This document shows positions 5,571 through 12,315 of a stretch of 22,272 nt of DNA, piece after piece. Source of the stretch: a virus; the IMG/VR virus record IMGVR_UViG_3300008050_005475, positions 1 to 22,272 of that record, one strand, 5' to 3'. Numbering within the stretch: position 1 is the first letter of the stretch; each line of letters opens with the position of its first letter. Below the pieces are notes generated by a model. The model was not told the DNA's origin, searched no databases, and saw only the letters and a list, made by a program, of their open reading frames with translations. A program made the position numbers and the translations under genes.

Positions 5571-6271
5571 TCAGTCTACAAATGCCGACAGCGGGTCAGC
5601 AGCGGCCTTCTTCTTGCCCGCGCCGAGCAGGTGAGCCATATCCGTGGCCTGCATCGGGGTAGACGACCACAGGGCGCATTCTTTCCGCTTCCGCGCCAGC
5701 GCCCAGCCGAGCACCTCGATCCTGTGCTCACGCTCGAGCGTGAAGATCCATCGGGGATCCCCGTGCAGAGCTATGCCGAGGTCGGCGCCGATGAAGGCCC
5801 CTCGACCTGCATCGGTGGCGTAAAATCCGCCAGATCCTCAGCCTCCTCACGATCCGCGCTCACAGACGCGAGCAGGGACGTGACGTGCCCGACGATCGCC
5901 CCAGCGGCCTTAAGCAGCGCACCGCTTGACGCGCCAGCACTTGTGAGCTCAGCGATCACCGCCTCAGAGTAGTCCTCGATCTCGATCTCGCTCATGCGCT
6001 TGAGTCGAGCAGGCATCTCTGTGCCGAGGTCAATAGAGCGGTGCTCCCAGCACAGCCCGATCGCCAGCCCGCCGATCTCAATCAGATCAGCCAGCGGCGA
6101 TGCGGCGCCCCCTGCTTCCTCGCCGCTGGAGGATTTGAAGAGGCCAGCGAGTCGCGCGCTCGTCGCAAGCCCTGGTAAGCGTAGGACGGTAGGGCCGATC
6201 TCGGCGCCGAGGTCTACGGTGATCGCGTTTGATCCGTCAGTCGCTGGACGGACCTTCTTTCGTGGGTGCAT
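5571..6271 (-). CDS. Tail assembly chaperone GT fusion by -1 frameshift (about 233 aa)
   Basis: After chaperone G, the -1 frame is open from 5837 to a TGA at 5571-5573 and has no good start of its own; its first ATG lies deep inside. The extension after a slip at GGG (5798-5800) reads AFIGADLGIALHGDPRWIFT and then LEREHRIEVLGWALARKRKE, ending PLSAFVD, about 75 residues. Without it the 230 bases between G and the next gene would be empty. In lambda-like tails, G and GT made by programmed frameshifting coat the tape measure before the tube assembles. The exact slip site is uncertain, and this stretch has no complete ATG-started frame. Confidence 0.65.
5771..6271 (-). CDS. Tail assembly chaperone, G-like (166 aa)
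   Basis: The frame extends well upstream, but that part overlaps the 185-aa gene in another frame; the ATG at 6271 with AGAGG upstream is preferred and leaves a 35-base overlap. The protein starts MHPRKKVRPATDGSNAITVD, then has a Leu/Gly part (GPTVLRLPGLATSARLAGLF) and an acidic helical C-terminal half (SEIEIEDYSEAVIAELTSAG) ending near an acidic run (ADREEAEDLADFTP). Length, location just after the tail tube region and a following -1 open frame fit the G protein of siphovirus tail chaperone pairs. The family itself is not recognised by motif. Confidence 0.6.
   Translation of the reverse strand: MHPRKKVRPATDGSNAITVDLGAEIGPTVLRLPGLATSARLAGLFKSSSGEEAGGAASPLADLIEIGGLAIGLCWEHRSIDLGTEMPARLKRMSEIEIEDYSEAVIAELTSAGASSGALLKAAGAIVGHVTSLLASVSADREEAEDLADFTPPMQVEGPSSAPTSA
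5775..5801 (-). promoter_or_regulatory. Candidate -1 frameshift site and hairpin
   Basis: In the zero frame the codons GAG-GGG-CCT place four G bases (5801-5798) so that a glycine tRNA on GGG can slip back one base and re-pair perfectly. Eight bases after CCT a short hairpin can form (GCCGA-CC-TCGGC, 5786-5775), a typical stimulator distance. An alternative slip is GAT-TTT (T run at 5825-5822). Neither is the classical X-XXY-YYZ heptamer, so the position is tentative. Confidence 0.35.
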
Positions 6272-6794
6272 GGTGTGTCGCCTCTTTTTGTAGGTGGTCG
6301 AAAAGCTCAACCCCTGCAGGGAGTGTAGCCGCCAGCCGCGCGGCGCGCATGGGGGAGATCCCCAACTTCGCGGCGCAGCCCTCGATCGTCCTCGGCTTAT
6401 AGCCGCCCGACCGGCCTCGACCAGACCTGCCCCGGCGAGACCGGAGCGCTGCAGCCTTGATCCCTTCTGGGGAAAGATCTGCTGCAGGTGGGTCGATCTC
6501 GAACGCGACGTAGGAATTCCGCCCGCCGCGCCCCGGCTTGACCCGCACGCTGATCTCAGAGTCTCGCCCGCTATAGAGCGCCTTGCGCCGCTGCAGCAGC
6601 CATTTGAGCCTGATCCGATCCTCGTCAGACCCATTGAAGCGCATGGTTCCAACCATCCCGAGCGGGCGGCCCCACCCGCGTGCCACCGGCTTGAGAGAGT
6701 CAGGGTAGATCTCCTCGAGCTCAGCCTCGATCTCGATGATCTCCAGAGCGAAGCGCTGAGGGGGATCGCCTCTAAGATGACGGTCTCTGCTCAT
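6237..6794 (-). CDS. Basic protein with possible helix-turn-helix, in tail module (185 aa)
   Basis: The ATG at 6794 overlaps the tail tube stop as ATGA; a longer reading from 6824 would run into that gene and is rejected. The N-terminus is helical and acidic (LEIIEIEAELEEIYPD). Around residues 118-134 there is an Arg/Gly-rich stretch (RSRRGRSGRGRSGGYKPR). Residues 135-157 read TIEGCAAKLGISPMRAARLA, the spacing of a helix-turn-helix (an Ala-Ala-x-Leu-Gly-Ile-Ser core). That is odd for a tail gene: it may be a small regulator or a nucleic-acid-binding accessory protein. The last 35 bases overlap the G gene. Function unknown. Confidence 0.55.
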   Translation of the reverse strand: MSRDRHLRGDPPQRFALEIIEIEAELEEIYPDSLKPVARGWGRPLGMVGTMRFNGSDEDRIRLKWLLQRRKALYSGRDSEISVRVKPGRGGRNSYVAFEIDPPAADLSPEGIKAAALRSRRGRSGRGRSGGYKPRTIEGCAAKLGISPMRAARLAATLPAGVELFDHLQKEATHHAPTKEGPSSD

Positions 6795-7294
6795 GTGAGG
6801 GTAGGCCGCACAGCAGAGTGACATGTCCAGTTGACGGTGATCGTGTCGGGATCGCCGTCAGCCATCACATAGTCAAATGTGACATCTGCAAATGTCGCGG
6901 TATGGTCCGCAGCATCGCCGTGATCGGTTCCTTCGATCGTCCACTTCAGATCGTAGGCCATCACCTCAGCGCTTGCGCCGAGCGTGCTCACCCAAGTCGA
7001 GCCGACGTGCCCGCTTTGGTTCAGGATGTCCATAAGGCACGCCGCTGTGGCGTCTGTCAGATCGCGGAGGTAGACCGTGAAAGATCCGGTCGCGATCTGG
7101 TCGTCGCCGTAGCGGACGTTTGAACCCAGGACGCCACGGTCTAGGATGTCGATACGTATCTCTCCTGGCACGGTAGCCGAGAAATCGCCCACCTCGAGAG
7201 AGATGTCTAGGTCGTTTCCGCCGCCGAAACCGCCGCCGTCTGCGATCGAGATCAGCCCGTCGCGCTTGGTCTTCACCACTGTAGATACGGCCAT
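6791..7294 (-). CDS. Probable major tail (tube) protein (167 aa)
   Basis: Starts 8 bases after a strong GGAGG. The sequence is compact, acidic and beta-rich: the N-terminal half has paired strands (DLDISLEVGDFSATV, EIRIDILDRG), followed by one helix (LRDLTDATAACLMDILNQSG) and a C-terminal beta part (TFADVTFDYVMADG, TITVNWTC). Strand-helix-strand and about 170 residues are the form of tail tube subunits, which stack as hexameric rings around the tape measure. It directly precedes the 185-aa gene and chaperones, as tube genes do. The identification rests on fold-like pattern and synteny, and its position downstream of the tape measure is unusual. Confidence 0.55.
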   Translation of the reverse strand: MAVSTVVKTKRDGLISIADGGGFGGGNDLDISLEVGDFSATVPGEIRIDILDRGVLGSNVRYGDDQIATGSFTVYLRDLTDATAACLMDILNQSGHVGSTWVSTLGASAEVMAYDLKWTIEGTDHGDAADHTATFADVTFDYVMADGDPDTITVNWTCHSAVRPTLT

Positions 7295-7333
7295 TTTACA
7301 GCCTCCATGTGAGTATCTGTGAGAGTGTCAATG

Positions 7334-9028
7334 TCATTGTAACCGAGCAGGCTCGAGCCACCACATGCCTACCTCTATGCCGCCCGCTACGGGGGTGATA
7401 GAGTCGATGTGTGCGACCTGCTCAGAGACGCTCAGATCTGCGTCAGAGAACGCCACCGCATCCCCCGGCCGCAGGTATGCAAGGCGCTCGCTCAAGAGCA
7501 CCCCGACCCGTCGGCGGGGGAAGCTGAGCATGCGCGCCTGCCAACCCAGGATGATCTCTGCGCTGGCCTGATCGTAGATATAGGATGTCTCGATCGTGCT
7601 CTCGCGCACCCCCCAAGCCCCCACACTCTGAGAGCGCGCACACCAGGGGTTAGGCAGGACAGCAGGATCTGCCGCTTCGACAGCGGAGCGGATCCCGGTC
7701 AGGGTCCGGTACTGACTAAAATTCCCGTTCGAGCCGTTCGGCGCAAAGCTCAGCGTCAGCCGGTTGACCACCTCGTCAGAGCCGCTCATGGACACAGGGG
7801 TGATCCGTGCAGCGTTGCGCCCCACGTCGATGCGCGCCACAGCATCAGAGACCTGCGCACCGAGCTGCCACACGGCCACATAGAGCCCATCAGGCCCCCA
7901 GACAGGAGAGCAGGGGAGCAGGGGCAGGATAGAACTGCTCAGCCACTCCCAAGGGCTCACAGCGGCATTGATATAGCCGTCGATCTTGATGCTGCTCAAG
8001 ATACTCAGCCGGGGGATCATCGCGTCATCTACACGCAGCCCAGACTGAGCCAGCGCCCAGCGGATCACATGGTCTGCTCTGCGCAGCGTCCCAGGCCCGT
8101 AGGGGTCAGACATGCCGCCGCCGCTCGCAGGCAGCCACGACGCCCAGAGCTCATCCCCCTCGTCAGGTCTATCGCTCGAGGTCGTCAGGATGTAAGAGAA
8201 CGCCTGCCCTAATTTATCCTTGGAGGTCTTGACGGTGGTAGACGCGACGGTCTTAGATCTGTCTGTGACGTTCCAGACCTTGCACGCCGTAGCCTCGACA
8301 GGCCCACCGCTGATCATGATGATGTGATCGGTGTTCGTCGGCGCGTCTGACGTGAGCTCGACATACAGCGCGGGAGAGCCAGGGATCTGAGACCCCCACT
8401 CTGGGGCTGGGGTCTCGACAGGCACACCAGATCCAGGGTAGCCGATCACGATCGGATAGATCGTCCCGTCGATGTTTGGATCTCTCCCTATCGACGCGCC
8501 CACATAGGCAGGCTCAGGGGAGCGCTCCCCAGACGCGCGGGGGAAGGTCGCGCTAGTGGAGGCCCACGTTGACGGGATGATCAGGGCGGGATCAGAACCG
8601 GGATCCTCGCTCACTGCGAAGCTGAAGATCTCGCCAGCGCCGCCCCACATGGGCTCATCGACGTATCCCCGCAGCAGCACCTTCCGATCTTCCCATTCCT
8701 GCTCTGGCCAGATCCGGCTGATCTCAGCGGTGGCAGAGTAGATGCTGTGCCCCGACCGCAGCAGCGCTGCGATCTCGACGGTTACAACCAGGTCCAGCGA
8801 TACCGATCGGGGGGATATGTCGCCAGAGAAGATCGCGACCTGCTCAGAGAGAGGCCCGATAGCCAGCCCTGGCAGGAAGCGCCGATCCGACGCCCCAGGG
8901 GCTCGCGACGAGACCACCACAGCGCCGCCGTCCGTGTACCGCAAGATCTGCCCACCGATAGAGAGCTCCACCACGACGGAGGACGGCCCATTACGGAGAG
9001 CCTCGATAGTCGGTCTGACCGTGCTCAT
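7334..9028 (-). CDS. Tail-tip/baseplate hub protein (564 aa)
   Basis: The start overlaps the stop of the 1095-aa gene as ATGA. The N-terminal part is beta-rich with several repeated short strands (VVVELSIGGQILRYTDGG, SVSLDLVVTVEIAALLRSG). The central part contains YPIVIGYPGSG and a helix (ADHVIRWALAQSGL). The C-terminal part ends RRRVGVLLSERLAYLRPGDA with the 'RPGD' turn followed by a strand and a hydrophobic end, a layout common in hub proteins that cap the tube (gp27- or Tal-like). No peptidase or glycosidase motif is seen. The length fits hub proteins of siphoviruses. A precise family is not assigned. Confidence 0.6.
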   Translation of the reverse strand: MSTVRPTIEALRNGPSSVVVELSIGGQILRYTDGGAVVVSSRAPGASDRRFLPGLAIGPLSEQVAIFSGDISPRSVSLDLVVTVEIAALLRSGHSIYSATAEISRIWPEQEWEDRKVLLRGYVDEPMWGGAGEIFSFAVSEDPGSDPALIIPSTWASTSATFPRASGERSPEPAYVGASIGRDPNIDGTIYPIVIGYPGSGVPVETPAPEWGSQIPGSPALYVELTSDAPTNTDHIIMISGGPVEATACKVWNVTDRSKTVASTTVKTSKDKLGQAFSYILTTSSDRPDEGDELWASWLPASGGGMSDPYGPGTLRRADHVIRWALAQSGLRVDDAMIPRLSILSSIKIDGYINAAVSPWEWLSSSILPLLPCSPVWGPDGLYVAVWQLGAQVSDAVARIDVGRNAARITPVSMSGSDEVVNRLTLSFAPNGSNGNFSQYRTLTGIRSAVEAADPAVLPNPWCARSQSVGAWGVRESTIETSYIYDQASAEIILGWQARMLSFPRRRVGVLLSERLAYLRPGDAVAFSDADLSVSEQVAHIDSITPVAGGIEVGMWWLEPARLQ

Positions 9029-12000
9029 ATCTCTCCCTCGATCCGCAGGCCGGTGATCCGTACCACCTCGCTTTCATTCTCCTCGCCTAGTGTCGTCTGG
9101 CGAGACGCGGTGCCCACCAGCCGTCCATAGGTCATCATATCAGGCCCAGCTCCCACGGTAGTGTCTGGAGCGGAGTTGGTGATCGGGATCTCAGGGATGT
9201 AGACGAGGCAGTCCCGGCCGCCGCCTGATCTGATGTTGATCTGCTCGAGCATGTAGGCGTCGCCCACGACACCCATCATCGCCGTGCTGGCTGCCCTGAT
9301 GCTTACATAGTCAGGCACCGGGCTGCCCTGCTGCACAGGTGTTGCGTTGACGCCCTCGACCCACGACGCCTCGACAACAGTCCGAGGAGGCCCCCAGCGC
9401 CGCGCCACGCGCGCCCCAGACTGGGTAGTGGTGATCTCGGTGTTCGGCTCGACTGAGACGGTCCTGTTTGTGCTGTACTTGGTCGCGAAGATCGCGAGAG
9501 GCCCCATGACCATCGCGCCGATCTGGAAATACCCGTCCACAGTCGAGCCGATGGGGATCTCTACTGCGAACGCCTCGTAGGTGGTCAGGTCATCGTGGAC
9601 GAGCCCGTACATCTCCTTTCTCCAGATGTCCAGAGTGCCGGAGACAGGAACGCCGGTCATGTCACCAGCCAACACGACCGTGGGGCGTTTGGTGGTCTGA
9701 TCTGTCCAAGCCCCCTCACCGTTGCTGGTCACCTTGCGCAGCTGGCCAGAGCCCAGATTGATGGTAGCCCCAGCGAGTTCGTTGTGCTTGATGTAGTGCT
9801 CCGCCGTGAAGCTCACAGCGGCGTTCACCGTGATCGTGTTCCCATCTCGAGTGTAGGGGAGCCCCGTCATTGCCCCATAGCTGCTCAGTGTCACGAGGCT
9901 TACCCATGCAGCCCCGTCCCAGCCGACCAGAGAGGCGGTCTGGAAATTCACCCCCAGGAGCGCCAGCCCATAACTGGACGAACCAAAGCTCGTCTTTGTG
10001 CCATCGCTGAGCTCGACAGAGAGACGCACCAGTGCAGACGTGTCAGCAGATCTCCAGACTTCGCCCGGTGATGATGTGAAAATGTTGGAGACAGGGTAGT
10101 CGTAGGCCCGCTCGATCTTCCATGTGTCGCCGCGAGAGCACGGGCCGCCACGCCCAGAGAGGTGCAGGCCGCCGGTCACATAGGCCCGCAGCGGAGAGGG
10201 CGGCAGTGGGCGCCCGTATAGACTCTGGGGCACGCTTGCTATCGCCGTCAGGACATCCAGGGAGAGATCATCCCGCCAGCCGGTAGCTGTGCCGACCCCC
10301 CGGCCTGTGAACGCCTTGTAATGGACAAAATGCCATGTGCTATCGTTTGTCGATGACGTGGGATGCCCGAAACGGACCATCGACGCCACAGCGCCCGCGC
10401 CGCGCACCATCGACACATGCGAGGCCAGCACGGTCCAGTCGTCATCGCTGGGGGACCGGTGGTAGAGAGTGAGGGAGGCTGTGGTGCCGCCCGTGTTCTC
10501 ACGGATCGCTACCTTGAACACCTGCCTCGTCGTCATGTCCACAGCGTGATCTGACACCGTAGACACAGCCACAGTGTCGTATATACGAACGGTAGTGTCT
10601 GAGAAGCGGAGCTCGCCTCGGTAGTATTGGGTGGCACCGTCCCCGATCACAAAATCGACGCCCACATTGAGGGCAGACAGCGCAGGTGTGCTTCCCACAG
10701 TGAGAGAGAAGAACATCTCTACACCACTGCTCCCGGTGGCTGCGGGGCTTGCGGTGTATTCCCCCTGGGCTGCTGTCAGGTTGAGCCGCCCACCAAAGGG
10801 AGCCGCTGTCTGGATCACCATCGCGGTCCCCACGAGAGTCCAGAGTGTTGAGTTCGGCACGCGGGTAGGCAGCCACATGCCAGAGTCATAGTGTGACCCG
10901 CCGCCGAATCCTGTATTCTCAGAGAATGCGACCAGAGGCAGCCTCGGCTCCGTCAGGCGATTCCAGCCGCCGAATTCACACATGAGCATCTTACTGGAGC
11001 CGAGCGTACCCCCTGTATCCGCGACAGCCCATACAGCGGTTGAGGCTGCGCCGATAATGTACCATGCGAAATAGCCGGTTAAATCCCCGGTTTCCGTGGG
11101 GTGTGTCTCGAAGCCCGCCCAGGTTGCCCCACCGTCTACAGACTTGATGAGATTGATCTTGTCCGCAAGATCGTATGTTACATAGTGTGTACCGTCTATA
11201 TCTGAATATGACACGATATCATTAGATACAGTCGGTGCTGCCGTAACAGTCTCTTCAGGCGCCGAGAGGAAGGGAACCGCTGGGGAGCCGGTAGATCTGT
11301 AGTGGATCGATGCAGTGGTATCCCAATAGATGAGAGACCAGCGACCGCCAGCGTCAGCGATGATCTCAGCGAAGCGCGCCGTTGTGGGCGTGTCCTGCCA
11401 GTCCTCGACGAGCCGGAAGTTCAGCCCGTCAGACGACGCAAGCTGCTTCACATGGTAGGCGGGTCCGGTGATCGAGTAGCTCACGATGAGGCACGCTTGC
11501 CCATCCCGATAGGCCGCCCGCAGCTTGTGGATCGTGTCGGTCGTGTCGTCGATCAGGGTGTCGAGCGCAAAGACGTTGCCCAGCATCCACAGGGCGCCAT
11601 TGTCGTCCGAGTAGTACACGAACAGAGTGGTATCGCCTATGCTGGTGCCCTCGATATCGCGAGCCAAGACGTAGCAGAGCAGCCGCCCGGTCTCTGTCAG
11701 TACGCAGTCCACCACAGGGCCTACAGGCTTGCTCAGCGCCTCGTCAGAGGTCATAGCGAGCGCGCTGTCTGCTATGGTCACCTCAGCCTCGAGAGCGCTT
11801 GTCTCAGGATCGTACTTTCGCCCGAACACCTTACCGGTAGCGGTCTCGGCGTAGACGAACAGAGCTCGCCCGTCTGCAGTGCGGCACCCACCGTAGTTAA
11901 TCACGCCCGCAGCGGTGCCGACTCGATTCAACACCGCAGCGGTGCTCAGGCGGTGAAACACGTTGTGGGTGTTGTAGCCGCGCCAGCTCGCGCTGGTGTC

Positions 12001-12312
12001 CAGGGCGGGGCGATACAGGATCTCTGCCTGCTCGCCGGGCATGCCGCCCTTGCTCGCCTTCACATGCAGATCTATATCTGGCTGATCTCCCGCCGCTTCC
12101 AGGCTCATCTGAGGCCCCAGATCCCCGGCTGTGGTCGGGGCGGTCCCCACCTCGTCACGGTCATACTCAGGCAGCCCCGCGCGTCGGGTGTTCTCAGTGT
12201 AGACGGACTCACCGCCTACCGCGCTCGAGGGGTGCAGGTTGTCCGAGATCACCCGCTCGTCATTGAGCAGGATGCCTACCTGCTGGGTGTGCCGTGTGTA
12301 CCGTGTCGCCAT
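9025..12312 (-). CDS. Asp-box beta-propeller tail fibre/receptor-binding protein (1095 aa)
   Basis: Begins 3 bases after the tape measure stop and overlaps the hub gene by ATGA. Residues 1-110 look like a virion attachment region. Residues 115-460 show repeated short strands and two good Asp-box motifs, SDDNGALW at 235-242 and SVDGGATW at 391-398, plus a weaker one, SSDGLNF, at 293-299. Asp-boxes mark beta-propellers of sialidase and related glycan-binding proteins. Residues 490-670 look like a concanavalin-like jelly roll (VEMFFSLTVGSTPA, YYRGELRFSDTTVRIYDT). No complete sialidase Arg triad can be recognised by eye. A role in host-surface glycan binding is inferred. Confidence 0.65.
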   Translation of the reverse strand: MATRYTRHTQQVGILLNDERVISDNLHPSSAVGGESVYTENTRRAGLPEYDRDEVGTAPTTAGDLGPQMSLEAAGDQPDIDLHVKASKGGMPGEQAEILYRPALDTSASWRGYNTHNVFHRLSTAAVLNRVGTAAGVINYGGCRTADGRALFVYAETATGKVFGRKYDPETSALEAEVTIADSALAMTSDEALSKPVGPVVDCVLTETGRLLCYVLARDIEGTSIGDTTLFVYYSDDNGALWMLGNVFALDTLIDDTTDTIHKLRAAYRDGQACLIVSYSITGPAYHVKQLASSDGLNFRLVEDWQDTPTTARFAEIIADAGGRWSLIYWDTTASIHYRSTGSPAVPFLSAPEETVTAAPTVSNDIVSYSDIDGTHYVTYDLADKINLIKSVDGGATWAGFETHPTETGDLTGYFAWYIIGAASTAVWAVADTGGTLGSSKMLMCEFGGWNRLTEPRLPLVAFSENTGFGGGSHYDSGMWLPTRVPNSTLWTLVGTAMVIQTAAPFGGRLNLTAAQGEYTASPAATGSSGVEMFFSLTVGSTPALSALNVGVDFVIGDGATQYYRGELRFSDTTVRIYDTVAVSTVSDHAVDMTTRQVFKVAIRENTGGTTASLTLYHRSPSDDDWTVLASHVSMVRGAGAVASMVRFGHPTSSTNDSTWHFVHYKAFTGRGVGTATGWRDDLSLDVLTAIASVPQSLYGRPLPPSPLRAYVTGGLHLSGRGGPCSRGDTWKIERAYDYPVSNIFTSSPGEVWRSADTSALVRLSVELSDGTKTSFGSSSYGLALLGVNFQTASLVGWDGAAWVSLVTLSSYGAMTGLPYTRDGNTITVNAAVSFTAEHYIKHNELAGATINLGSGQLRKVTSNGEGAWTDQTTKRPTVVLAGDMTGVPVSGTLDIWRKEMYGLVHDDLTTYEAFAVEIPIGSTVDGYFQIGAMVMGPLAIFATKYSTNRTVSVEPNTEITTTQSGARVARRWGPPRTVVEASWVEGVNATPVQQGSPVPDYVSIRAASTAMMGVVGDAYMLEQINIRSGGGRDCLVYIPEIPITNSAPDTTVGAGPDMMTYGRLVGTASRQTTLGEENESEVVRITGLRIEGEI

Positions 12313-12315
12313 TAT

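Noticed and set aside
6237-6271. Possible +1 slip at CCC-A joining the 185-aa gene to the G-like gene
   Set aside because: The G-like gene has its own ATG and ribosome site, and the tail-chaperone logic is better met by the -1 slip further on.
5771-6652. Long reading of the G-like frame (293 codons)
   Set aside because: The first 127 codons overlap the 185-aa gene in another frame and encode low-complexity Arg/Gly/Ser sequence; the ATG at 6271 has a ribosome site.
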